The notes under the pieces were generated by a model. That model ran no database searches. It was not told the origin of the DNA and saw nothing but the letters and a program-made list of their open reading frames with translations. The translations under genes and the position numbers were made by a program. Below are positions 1 through 9,835 of a stretch of 64,000 nucleotides of DNA, piece by piece (within the stretch, counting starts at the first letter, position 1; every line of letters begins with the position of its first letter). The DNA comes from Ottelia alismoides (lineage: Eukaryota; Streptophyta; Magnoliopsida; Alismatales; Hydrocharitaceae), in NCBI GenBank assembly GCA_037367405.1, contig JAZKJV010008260.1:186001-250000 (forward strand), in the 5' to 3' direction.

Positions 1-701
1 TAAATAAGATAAAAATCAAAATGAAATTCAAACAAAAATATTAAAGAAATATTTCCAAATTAATCTATTTTTTATTTTTAAAAATTAATGAAACACGAAA
101 ATAAAATAAAGGGGACATATGTACAAACTATACATACATACTCGGGTTGATTTATTTTCTTTGATTTTGCTTCGAATTTAAACAAAGGTAAATATGCACA
201 ATACACAATAGGGGCCCAAAATCTAAGTTTCACATATGAACTCTGATTCTTTTTAATTTGGTCTTTTTTTTGTGGTAGTTGAACGTGCATCAATTCAAAA
301 GTGAGTAGAAATCCACATGAGACTGTGTGAGGGAGATATTCATGTTTTAAGGCTTTTAGTCTTGAACTAGATATTTGGTTTTATTAGCCAATTATACAAC
401 TTACTATATTTTTGGTATTTTTCGTTTATTAGTGTTGGTAATATGTACAATATAGAATTGATTTTATTCAATTCCGAGTTAGTGAAAAATAAATGAAAAT
501 AAGAGAAAATATGGTATAACACATGTGATATTTACAAGGGGATTTGGCTTCTTATTTAAAGAAAATATGCATGCTAAAATGCATAAATGAATTACAATAG
601 TGTAAATGGTAAAAATGTAGAATAAATTGAGAAATGCAGCTAATTACTCAAGAATGAAGCTCTATTTTTTAATTATAGAGTGATGAATCACAGATTCATC
701 A
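1..701 (-). repeat. A0: sense-5' end (U3 side) of a family A LTR
   Basis: About 700 bp of AT-rich sequence matching, with substitutions and small indels, the region before 44475 in A2 and the joined pieces ending at 24088 and 35473 in A1. Shared landmarks include the block around TTTATTAGTGTTGGTAATAT and the terminus TGATGAATCACAGATTCATCA. No coding potential: the short reading frames here are AT-rich chance frames. Confidence 0.8.
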
Positions 702-714
702 ACCCCCTATACTT
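702..714 (-). promoter_or_regulatory. Polypurine tract of the A0 copy
   Basis: Plus-strand ACCCCCTATACTT directly abuts the LTR end at 701; on the minus (sense) strand it reads AAGTATAGGGGGT followed by TGATGAATC. This is where plus-strand DNA synthesis starts in LTR retrotransposons. The same tract adjoins the LTRs at 5838, 18303, 35474 and 57934. Confidence 0.85.
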
Positions 715-1105
715 AAACCTTTCTCGTCCCTGAGAAACTAAAACAGAATGCAAAAGTGAAATCATTTTGGATTACATACTAAGGTCATAAACAAAAGGTG
801 AAACTAGAGCTCGACTTGACCTTTGTCGTGGGGCAACTGATGTCAGGGCAACCCCAATTGTGGGAGAAGGACCAATCCTACACCCATTCTTTCCAACAAT
901 AGCCACCACTAGTTTAGACAATCAAGAGGAGCCACCCCGAGTTTGGGAGGTGAATGGTGTTTGGTATTCCCAGGAACCTGCCTGGCTAGGATGCACGGGA
1001 GACCGTCAGCCTTACCAGTATCCCTCGACCTTATACAACACTGCATTAACCTGCGCACCTCATCCAGTACAGCATAGCCAAGTTCTTACCCCACGCCCAG
1101 AAATT
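715..1105 (-). other. Relic interior between A0 and A1
   Basis: About 110 bp (715 to about 825) match the 3' untranslated start of the main A interior (35487 onward). The homology then breaks near GACCTTTG, and the rest is a different sequence containing a plus-strand gag-like fragment. No primer-binding site resembling tRNA-Asp is visible left of 1106. The unit has therefore lost nearly all of its interior and its PBS. Confidence 0.65.
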
Positions 1106-1108
1106 TGA
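860..1108 (+). pseudogene. Gag C-terminal-like fragment, inverted relative to A
   Basis: An open frame of 82 codons on the plus strand. Its middle carries WEVNGVWYSQ, followed by a Pro/Gln/Tyr/His-rich tail. This resembles the gag C-terminal region of element B, which has FEINGIWYTPMQ followed by a Gln/Pro/His/Tyr-rich tail at about 12600-12900 on the minus strand. No start or domain beyond this was recognised. If the resemblance is real, this is a piece of an Athila gag from a plus-strand source captured inside the deleted A0-A1 unit. It could instead be chance resemblance of a low-complexity protein. It is not a functional gene. Confidence 0.4.
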
Positions 1109-2713
1109 CAAACTGCTAAATGCCCTAGTTAATTATGTCGAATTGTAGTAGTATTCAGGCACTTAGAATTAATCAAAAACCTCGTTAATTAATTAATTTG
1201 TTCCATTAATGCGAGCGATCAATTTATATTTTACTTGGACAAGACAAAGGTCGAACTCAAGGAGACAGTTGTCTCCTTAGGTTGGTTAACAAGCGATCAA
1301 TAACCCGGGTTTTCAAAGAGGCATTTTTTTATATTTCTTATGCAATTAATAAATGTCATTCACAGTCAAACAAGTTTAGATGCTAAAATGGAAAATTTTC
1401 TCAAATGATATCCAAAAATACTAAAACTTGGCCAGGAAGTGAAAAATGATGAAATGAATGTTTATATTTTTTGAATTTTCAGATGCAAATTGAATTATTT
1501 ACAAATTAAATATGCATATAGGGTGTTTTTTTACAAAATGATTTTAATAAATACAAACTAATATATTTCTTGTAAAAAAATTATCCTAGATAAGTCTATG
1601 CGAGAGTAAGCTAGGAAAATTAATAGATGCTAAAAATATTTGAGCTACTACTGATTAAAAATTAATTACTCAAATAACCAATTATTTCATTCCATCCTCG
1701 ATATGCATGCAAATGTGATGAGTTTAAGGAAAATTGTAAAATACACTTAAATCTAATTACTATGATTTTTACGGAATTTTCATAGCAACGATTAATTTAA
1801 TATTAGTTCAAAATCATGCAATGGGTAAAATATATAATTTTCTAAGAAAATAATTATATTAAATGAATCATATCTCATAAATATCCAATCAAGCATCCAC
1901 AATGAGAAAACATAAGTAGTTCTAAAATGAGTTATTTTTGAAGTTGAAAATACATGAAAAAATGACACACAAAATATAACAATAATGCAAGAGTCTAAAT
2001 GCAATATAGATAAAAAACAAAAAAATGCAAGTGATACTATTACTGAGACTTTAGGGGGTCTGCTGCAAATTTTCTAAGGGACATGTGATGCGCACATCCC
2101 TCCTAGTAGGCGGGCCCCTTTGTGGAATTAACTGAACAATGAGGTGCTTCAGAAAAATCTCCAGCTTGGCACGTGCACCGCCATGCGATATGGAGAGCAT
2201 GGGCTTCAATGTAAATTGCAAGTTCAACATGAGATTCATCATAAATACTCCCCACCACATGTGCTCCTCACATGTGGGAGGGAAGATTGGGGCGACAGAA
2301 TTGGGATCGCGGTGGAACGATGGTGTCAAAGGTGGTGGATGAGGGCGGTGAGGAGCGTCTCTCATGATGGTAACCAAGCGGGTGAAGATGGCTCGGTCAA
2401 CTTACAATTGAGGCGATGAAAGTGCTCGGCAGTGAAGCGTTGTGGTCGAGGGCGGTCGAGGTAGTGGTGACTAATGAAGGCAGAGGAGCTCGCTCGTAGT
2501 GGAGCGTCAGGGGGCATAGGCTAGTGGTGTAAGCGGAGGTCGAAGGAGTTGGTCACCTCACTAGGCACACGACCTGGGGCAACCCATGATGGAGCTACGG
2601 TAGTGATTCTTCGATGAAGCATGGTTCTACTCCTCTGCTCAATAATGGCTCACTACAACCTGTGCAGTAGGAGGCAGGTGTGCGAGGAAGGAGAGGGATG
2701 CCACATGGCATGC
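1106..2713 (-). repeat. A1 LTR, part 1 (sense-3' portion), interrupted by B
   Basis: Starts TGACAAACTGCTAAATGCC, matching TAACAAATCGCTAAATGCC at the start of A2, and runs parallel to A2 with many substitutions and a net loss of several hundred bases near its right end. It contains a 9-bp hairpin at 2255-2277 with loop CTCCT. It is cut at 2713 by element B and resumes at 23054. Confidence 0.82.
2709..2713. repeat. Target-site duplication of B, left copy (CATGC)
   Basis: CATGC immediately precedes TGATGAGGC, the left end of B. The same five bases follow the right end of B at 23049-23053. The flanks join into a sequence alignable with A2 around 43160-43195. Confidence 0.9.
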
Positions 2714-3551
2714 TGATGAGGCTAAAAATCGGTTTCGCGGCTTTTTATTGATGAAAGTGGTCGATGTAGCCAAAAGCCGCGAAACAAAATTTCGATTCTT
2801 AAACCTATCAAACAAATTTCGGTTTTCGTTCGGAAAACCGTTCACTAATATTTTACTAGGCAAGTGTCCTGGGTCGAACTCAAGGAGGCATAATAAATTC
2901 CTTTGATTTATATCTTCGTAGTTTTATTTTTAATCTTCTCTAAGTGATCAAGTCAAAACCCTTTTTTATTGATTTTTATTTTTATTATTTTTATTTGATT
3001 TTATTATTTTCAAATTTTTATTTAATTTTCAAAAAGGGAGATTTTTTAAAAAGATTTACTTATTGTATAATAGGTGGATATTATACAGGTCATACTATAT
3101 AGTAGATTGAACAGGGTTCGAGCCGCGAGCTCCAACAACACAAGCAATCAAAACAAAATGAAGCGAGATTCGTCAAAATCAAAACACATCGAAAACACGA
3201 CAAAATCTCACGAAATCTTTATACGAGGAAGGTGGGGTAGTTGTGTAACTACCCTCAAGAAACCGTCAAAAATCGGAGTCACACGAGGTCAAAATAGCCC
3301 CTACAGCCCAGGGGCATAAGCGCAAAGAAAACTACTTAAAATGTTCTAAAAATGGTCCTCAGGGACTGTTCTGTAGAAAAAATATACAAATCTTTACATT
3401 TAGGTCCCTACGGAGGGACCTAAATGCAAATAGGAGAAACCTGGGAGGCGGGATGAAATATCTGGAAGTTCGCTGGGCTTAAGATGCAATATTTCCACTG
3501 GTTCGCAAGTAACGGCTGAGATTAGAAGTTCAAGGCGCCGATCGGAGGGCT

Positions 3552-3986
3552 CTACGGATGCCACGTGTCTGCCAACTGTAGCTCCTCTGTTCTTGAAGTT
3601 CGTTGCACAGCTCGGCGGTGGCACTTCTTCTCGGAATTATCACGGCCGACCGACGACGACTTTGGCACGCCGGCGGGGCCAGAGGGGTGGCTCCTCCACC
3701 CCTCGAGCTCGCCCGCGGAAGAGTGGAGGCGGAGGGTGCTCCGAGCGGCGGTGGCACGGTGGTGAAGACGGCGGTCTCGTACTTCTGGAGATGGTCTCCG
3801 TTCTGGCGATGGACCTTTGAGTTGGCTTTTCGTGACGACCGAAGGCTTCCAGATACTGAGAAGTATCTCGCGATGAAGATGGATCTGCAAGTAACAGAAC
3901 TCCTTGCTCGATTCTCCAAGGAATCGGCCGATGGATAACAAATTATATATCAAAAATCGATGAAAGTTAAGTTTCCAGACAACCAA
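3552..3986 (-). other. Reading frame in the B LTR leader (144 codons)
   Basis: A sense-strand open frame lying just after the TATA box, in the GC-rich part of the LTR. It begins MVVWKLNFHRF and becomes basic and Ser/Arg/Pro-rich. Homologous frames are open in LTR2 (154 codons) and LTR3 (182 codons, with an extra upstream start). No domain was recognised, and GC-rich DNA favours chance frames; other strands and frames here are open too. It could act as an upstream frame in the element RNA, but coding is unproven. Confidence 0.3.
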
Positions 3987-4429
3987 CCAGATGTATGACG
4001 TCGATGATGGAAAGATGATGCGATTTGATTGAAATTTGGAAATGAATCGCGATGGATTTCGAAAGGGCGTCTAAGCCTAATGATTAACCTATCTAAATCA
4101 CGGATTATCCACGCTAATCGTGGCTCGCAAATCGAGAAGAAAAGCAAATGAAATGGAGGAAGAGGTCTGGGGAAAGTCAAAGTTTATTACCTTGACAGCT
4201 GCTCGACGACGACCAAAAACCGGAGCGAAACGCGGCGCTTGGGCGGCGATACAAGGCGGTGCTCGGCCTTGGAACCTCCTCCGACGTGCCCTCCTCCTCG
4301 CGGACATCTCCACGGCGCTGTCACCGCCTCAGGTCGACCGGAGCGAGGCTTTGAAGTAGAGGGATCGGACTCCTGGAACTGATGTTCTGGGTAGTTGGAG
4401 AGTTGGTTAAAAATAGCGGAGGTTGAAGG

Positions 4430-4439
4430 CCTTTTATAG
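4430..4439 (-). promoter_or_regulatory. TATA box of B LTR1
   Basis: The minus strand reads CTATAAAAGG, a consensus plant TATA box, conserved at the same place in LTR2 (16895-16904) and LTR3 (21636-21645). Transcription would start near 4400 and run leftward, which puts the GC-rich block in the transcribed leader. Confidence 0.7.
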
Positions 4440-5837
4440 AGCGATTACTTGGGCTCCAAGCTCGGATCTAAGGCCGGCGATGGAGGTGTTTGTTAGGAGA
4501 AGAAGATCGACGGCTTAGGTTGGCCAGAAGCTTCGCGAAGCGCACGGGAAAAATGGGGAAACGTGGCCGGTCGAGCAGAGTCTGGTAGACCTGATTCTTG
4601 GGGAAGAAGAACCCAGGTGCTGACAAGTGTCAACACCTGGTTGGTCCAGAGGCTAAATTACATTGTAAAATAGATAATAAATAGTAGATAAACTTATTTT
4701 AAATAACTATAAACACAAGAAATGTAAATAAATTAATTTTCTAATTTATGATATAAATACTTTTTATAAATAATAAATACTATTTAAAATATAAATATTA
4801 TATTAATAAATATGTATTTGTAAATAGGTTTTCGATTTTTAATTTAAAATAAGTAAGTAGAAATAATTTTATAATTTCTTAATTATTAGAATATTAAATA
4901 ATGTTTGTACAAATTTTTATAGATTTTAATAAATTAGTTTGCATATTTTAATAAATATGGTTAGTATCTAGGTAGTTCATTTATACCGATATTTTGGAGT
5001 TTTTGATTTTATTAAAATAATAAATAGACTCCAAAAATTATGAAATAAATTATGGTGAAACTACAAGATCATGAAATAATTTAAAAATTATAAAATAAAG
5101 AAAATGGTAAATAATGTGCGTAACATAAAATAAATAGCCTAGAAACCCTTGTTGTCTTTTGGTCCCAAAACCGACTTTTTGCAAACGGACTCCGAATTCA
5201 ATGAAACCACCTTTATTAATTAGAAAATATTATTTTATGAACTTTAAAGGTGAGTAGAGTGAAATTAGAGTTCGTATGAGGATGTTTTGATGTTCGGAAG
5301 TTGAGATTTTGACAATTTGCAAACTGAGTTTCTTGGCATATATACAGGATAGTATTTTTAACTTATTTTTATATTTTTATATACATTTTTAGGAATAATT
5401 AGGAAAAGGATTTGGTGAAAAATATATTCATATGAAATAGTTAAAATTCTTTGAAGTTTTATATTTATTGTATAAATAATGAAAAGTGTATATGTGTGTG
5501 TTAATTTATTTTTTTAGGTTTTCTTTCCTTATCTCCCCCTACTTATTGGTTTGTCGACCAATCCAAGCTGACTTGGTCTCAGGGGTTGGGGTATAAATAT
5601 ATCTTACAGCTATATTTATATTTTAAGTCATATTGTATATATATACATATATTCAATCTGCCTTTTTGTTTCTTTTCTTGTTCTTTATTTATTTACATGA
5701 CTTTAGTGGTTAAAAGTGAATATTTACACATGAATGGTGTTTTGTTAAAATATGAGAATTAATGGATATTTGCATGTATTTGTTAAGGGTTTTAAGACAA
5801 AATGCGATAAAAAAGTTAATGAATCATGGATTCATCA

Positions 5838-5850
5838 ACCCCCTATACTT
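5838..5850 (-). promoter_or_regulatory. 3' polypurine tract of B
   Basis: Plus strand ACCCCCTATACTT next to the end of LTR1; sense strand AAGTATAGGGGGT then TGATGAATC. It is the plus-strand primer site and matches the tract repeated inside the hairpin array at 7421-7837. Confidence 0.88.
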
Positions 5851-7420
5851 AAACTTTGCTAGTCCCTTAGCAAACACTTATTTTGAAAAAAGTAAGTGAA
5901 AAAGAAAGAAAGTTAGAATGAATTTGTTTTCCTAAACCAATTCATGAGAACAGACAAAGTACAGAGCTTGATCGGGCCTGAAACAAGCATTTTGTCGGAA
6001 CCTTAACTAGGATTAGGATTTTATCCTCAACAGTCCTCAAGTTCCATAATCCTTACTCAAGATCACTTCATCGTCTAATTCAGACTCACTTATTCATATC
6101 GCAAACTCTATCATCCTTGAAGTCAACTTGTACAGTGTGTGAATTGATTTAGCTCTTCTTGCTAAGAGAACCGAAGAAACCGTCCATCCCAGCTATACAC
6201 TCCTATGGCTTCCTCATCTCGCTACTCTTTCCTCGGGGAGGGAGGTATTCCCTTCTGAGTTCAGTTCTGCTATGTCCACAATCGAATATAGGGAGAAGTT
6301 AGAAGAATGAGAAAAGAAGTGGAGTGCGACCAGTGTAGACGCATCTCCTTGTGAAGCCCAACCGGTGTAGCTGAGTCTCCACTAAGATGTGCAGGCATAT
6401 TTGGTGGCTTCTGTATTGCTTTAACTTTGTAATTTGCTTGCACTGCATTCATCTTTTGTGCCTCAACGAATATAGCATCTTTTTAGTCCGTCCCTTTTTT
6501 AAGGTCTTAGAAAAATTGTGTCAGCAGATCCTTCCCTCATCCGAAGCAACTATCGCAACCCCAATCTCTCATGTCTTTAAACGTCAATGCCGCAAAGATA
6601 AGGATAGAAACATACTACCAAGGTGTACTGCTCTTCGGGACTCCATGCGAGTAAAGCTAAGTGCAGAGTGCATGTGTTCAAGATTGGTTCACTGGTGTAG
6701 AGTTGTACGGATGACTCCAAATGGTCTACTTATGCTCAGATGATTGATTTCCCGAATATGGTCTTACGGAACCCAAAGATTTAAGTCACAAGACCTGAAG
6801 AGTCTAAATTCCAGATCCTAGTCAGGCTCCTTACAACGAGAGTTAAAGACCGTAATCAAGCTCCATCCTTTAGACTAGACTCAGTCCTTAGTTCCAGAAA
6901 TCAAACTTATTCTGAAAAATGCGAATGCAAATGCAACCATGTTTTTGTGAAGTGTATTTTCTGAATTTTACTCATTTTTATGGATTTTGAGGCTTTTGTA
7001 ATTTTTACAAATTTTAGGACTTTGTATTTTTTATGGATTTTATGACTTTTATAAACAAGATTTTATTCCTGAATTTTACAAGATATATTTTATTTAAGTT
7101 CAGTATCTAATGTAATTTACAAATTTTATCTACAAAGTATTTTACAAGGGTTGAATGGTTTTTATACATGTTTTAATAAATAGGATTGTAAATAAGTATT
7201 ATACAAATTTTAAGTACAAATTTTAAATACATATTTTAATTACAAGTTTTAAATACAAGTTTTAATCATATTTTACTTATTTACAAGGATTTTATAAATA
7301 ATAGATAAATAGAAGAGTGGATTTTAAATTAACCCTTACCCACTTTTTATGGATTTTATAGATATAGAAAATACATAAAAGTACGAGTTATGGACGAAAG
7401 TATATATACAATATATACGC
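5851..7420 (-). other. B 3' untranslated interior
   Basis: About 1.6 kb between the hairpin array and the PPT with no sense coding frame. The left part (about 5950-6900) is of mixed composition and is present again at 18420-19380. The part at about 6950-7330 is AT-rich with many TTTTACAA / TTTTATAA words. A 19-bp near-palindrome, GTATATATACAATATATAC (7400-7418), sits next to the array. The same order (array, AT palindrome, TTTGTAAAA-rich tract, mixed tract, PPT) is seen in A, E and F. Confidence 0.75.
6387..6743 (+). other. Antisense reading frame in the B 3' region (118 codons)
   Basis: A plus-strand frame, antisense to B, between pol and the 3' LTR. Its N-terminus is hydrophobic and Cys-rich (WWLLYCFNFVICLHCIHLLC), then it turns basic. 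A 120-codon version is open in the second B interior (18876-19238) with a different start after a small insertion. Antisense frames in this position are known in some plant gypsy elements such as Grande and RIRE2. The two copies are too similar to show selection, so coding is doubtful. Confidence 0.25.
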
Positions 7421-7493
7421 ACCCCCTATACTTAGCTTGAGCTATGTCCTCATAGCGTCAAAAGAGAAAAAGGAGGACATAACTCGTGCTAAG
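7421..7493 (-). promoter_or_regulatory. Long hairpin with internal polypurine tract (B)
   Basis: Arms at 7431-7451 and 7473-7493 pair over about 20 positions (core TATGTCCTC / GAGGACATA, ends CTTAGC / GCTAAG). The sense strand leaves the hairpin directly into TATAGGGGGTG (7420-7430). The same long hairpin plus tract ends the array in A, E and F, and a reduced form is in C. Proposed role: internal plus-strand primer site. Confidence 0.7.
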
Positions 7494-7534
7494 TAAAAGT
7501 GGGTGAAAAGGGATATCGATTACAAGTCAGTCAA

Positions 7535-7570
7535 CCCCCCCTATACTTACGATAAGGTCATCGTAAGTAT
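7535..7570 (-). promoter_or_regulatory. PPT-bearing hairpin 2 (B)
   Basis: Perfect 11-bp stem 7543-7553 with 7560-7570 (ATACTTACGAT / ATCGTAAGTAT) and a 6-nt loop. On the sense strand it ends in AAGTATAGGGGGGG. The inner pair is C-G where hairpins 3 and 4 have G-C, a compensatory change. Confidence 0.75.
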
Positions 7571-7662
7571 CACGGGAGAGCAAAAACGGGATGACTGAAT
7601 GAAAAGAATAAATAACGAAAGCTCAAAAGGAAAAGAGTACGAAATCATCGAAATCACTCGGT

Positions 7663-7698
7663 CCCCCCTATACTTAGGATAAGGCATCCTAAGTATAG
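7663..7698 (-). promoter_or_regulatory. PPT-bearing hairpin 3 (B)
   Basis: Perfect 13-bp stem 7668-7680 with 7686-7698 (CTATACTTAGGAT / ATCCTAAGTATAG), 5-nt loop AAGGC, flanked on the plus strand by CCCCCC. The sense strand therefore reads stem, then TATAGGGGGG. Confidence 0.78.
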
Positions 7699-7801
7699 AA
7701 AAGAGTGTAGCCAAAAATTGGGGACCAGTGATTCGTAAAAAAGAATGGTTATACAAAAGAATCAGCACAAAAAATAAAACGTGAATCAGCGGGCAATCGG
7801 T

Positions 7802-7837
7802 CCCCCCTATACTTAGGATTTGGTATCCTAAGCATAG
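7802..7837 (-). promoter_or_regulatory. PPT-bearing hairpin 4 (B)
   Basis: 13-position stem 7807-7819 with 7825-7837, 5-nt loop TTGGT. The single mismatch is A-C on the plus strand, which is a U-G wobble on the sense strand. This fits a structure kept in the element's RNA. CCCCCC at 7802-7807 gives the sense-strand G run. Confidence 0.75.
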
Positions 7838-7948
7838 AAGACGAGCAAAAATGGGGACGATTGTGGTCTACGAAGAATATACAAGTGTTGTGAATCTCCT
7901 GAAAAGAATGGCTCAAAAGAATTTGTACAGGAAGAAGTGAAGGAGTGA

Positions 7949-9082
7949 TCATGATTCCTGTACAAAGTAGACCACTTCAGTACGGGCCAGATGATCAGTA
8001 GTCTCTACGAAGTGCTTCAGCATCTGCCCGTTAACCACGAACTGCTCTGCACCAGGTGACACATCTGATATCGCAATACTGCCAATGTCGTGCACCGTTC
8101 TGACTATGTACGGTCCTTCCCACTTGCTTTTCAATTTGCTGGGAAAAATTCTCAACCTTGCATTGAACAGCCAGACTTTCTGCCCAGGGACAAAGCTCTT
8201 GTGCCGAATATGTCTGTCATGCCATTTCTTCACTTTGTCGTTATAGATGAGTGTGTTCTGGTATGCTTGATTTCGAATCTCTACCAGCTCATTCAGATCT
8301 ATCTTTCTCTTGGCTCCTGCTTTCTGCATATCCATCAGTATCTCTCGAATTGCCCACTCATATTAGTGTATGATCTCTACGAGCAAGTGGCATGGCTTTC
8401 CATAAACTAACCTGAATGGTGAAGTTCCTAAGGGAGTCTTATACGCAGTACGATATGCCCAAAGAACCTGATCTAGAAGAAGTGACCAGTTCTTCCTATC
8501 TTATCGTACTAGTTTCTGGAGAATTGATTTCACCTCCCTATTCGAGACTTCAGCCATGCCATTCGTCTGCGGGTGGTAAGGAGAAGCTACTCTGTGATCG
8601 ATGCTGTATTGTTTCACTAGCTTCTTCACCTCCTTATTAATGAAATGGCTACCCCCATCAGAGATTAGAATATGAGGGATCTCGAACCGCGAGAGGATGT
8701 GTTCCCTTAGGAACTTGCAAACAGTCTTGTTGTCTGCGGTTCGTGCGGGTATAGCCTCCACCCATCTGCTAACATAATCTACAGCGAGAAGAATGTACTC
8801 AAAGCTGCTGCTAGAAGGGAACGGTCCCATAAAATCTATGCCCCATGCGTCAAAGATCTCACAGATAATGACGGGTCGCATCGGCATTGCATCTCTGGCG
8901 CTGACTGTCCCTATAGCTCTCTGACAATCTGGACAACTCTTCACGAATGTGCAGGCGTCTCTGGTAAGAGTTGGCCACCATAAACCGCTCTGTAGTACCT
9001 TCTGCGCTGTCCTCTTCCCTGAATGATGTCCTCCTGATTCTAAAGAATGACACATAGTGAGGACACTATTATATTCCTCCTG
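7949..9082 (-). pseudogene. B integrase (zinc finger, D,D-35-E core, C-terminal domain)
   Basis: Integrase inserts the DNA copy into the host chromosome. Seen in order: the HHCC zinc-binding motif (His in MCHS and GGHH, Cys in SCPDC), first catalytic Asp in WGIDFMGPF, second in ISDGGSHF, and Glu in [10 protein letters not shown] exactly 35 residues later. Then a TAA (8501), a GKPCH segment, a second TAA (8363), and a basic C-terminal domain with KWHDRHIR and KVWLF, ending with a stop at 7949. All catalytic residues are kept; only the two nonsense codons break it. No chromodomain is visible, which fits Athila rather than a chromovirus. Confidence 0.87.
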
Positions 9083-9334
9083 AGGAATACATCGCCTGTA
9101 AACACAATCCGGTCCTTCATGAAAAAGAAGCGGATCCTCCCAATAGTAGTATCGTGCATCGGAAACTAGTTTCTCAACTCTGTTCTTCGGCCAACCCTGA
9201 GGACTTTTCTGTGTGACCAGAAAGTTCACTATGTCTGCATACCACGAAAGTTCTGTAACCGCAAAGATGCTCTCGTCAGGAAATCTCTCTGCGATCTCTG
9301 GCGTGTACTCATCTGAAGGATGATCTGACTGCAA

Positions 9335-9697
9335 TCGGGAGAGGTGATCAGCTACCACATTCTTTACTCCAGGTTTATCCTTGATATCCAAATCAAATTC
9401 CTGAAGTAAGAGAATCCATCTAAGAAGGCGTGCCTTAGCATCCTTCTTTTCCATTAAAAATCTGATAGCTGAGTGATCGGTGTAAACTGTGATTTTTGAG
9501 CCAAGCAAATATGATCGAAACTTGTCTAATGCAAACACTACTGCCAACATCTCCTTTTCTGTCACTGTGTAATTTTTCTGAGCATCATCTAAGGTTCTGC
9601 TGGCACAGTGAATGGCTACGGGAAGTCCATTCCTCCTCTGCCCTAATACAGCCCCGACCACAAAATCTGATGCATCCATCATGATCTCGAAGGGTAG
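9335..9697 (-). pseudogene. B RNase H domain
   Basis: RNase H removes the RNA strand of the RNA-DNA hybrid and shapes the polypurine primer. Visible active-site motifs: MDASD, the Glu of VTEKEM, Asp of YTDHSA, and the last Asp of ADHLSR. It is in frame with RT and integrase and contains no stop. A linker of about 90 residues with [11 protein letters not shown] leads to integrase. Only one RNase H domain is present, which argues against the Tat/Ogre group with its extra archaeal-type copy. Confidence 0.88.
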
Positions 9698-9835
9698 AGA
9701 CCAATCAGGCGGCTGTAGGACAGGAGCACTGATTATTTTCTCTTTCAAGGTGAGGAAGGAATTAAGACATTTATCATTTAAAACGAACTCGATGTCTTTG
9801 CCTAACAATTCAGTTAACAATCGGGCAATCTTGGA

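Larger units (their letters stand above)
2714..5837 (-). repeat. B LTR1 (3' LTR of the gag-pol copy)
   Basis: Runs from TGATGAGGCTAAAAATC to GATTCATCA. In the sense direction: AT-rich U3 (5837 to about 4440), a TATA box at 4430-4439, then a GC- and CpG-rich transcribed leader (about 4400-3530) and an AT-rich end. The block CAAGGAGGCA with its flanks is shared with the A LTR (GAACTCAAGGAGGCAG near 41090), showing A and B are related. Confidence 0.9.

Noticed and set aside
681..701. TGATGAATCACAGATTCATCA looked like a small stand-alone inverted-repeat element (MITE-like)
   Set aside because: It is the terminus of the A LTR; similar LTR-end palindromes lie before the PPT at 35473 and at 44475, and the LTR starts at 49861 and 57935 are of the same type.
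3603..3938. 111-codon plus-strand frame repeated in all three B LTRs
   Set aside because: Antisense to the LTR promoter direction, in GC-rich DNA where all frames tend to stay open; no domain.
7421..7837. Regularly spaced similar hairpins suggested a CRISPR-like array
   Set aside because: Plant DNA, spacing uneven, repeats degenerate, and the motif is the element's own polypurine tract.
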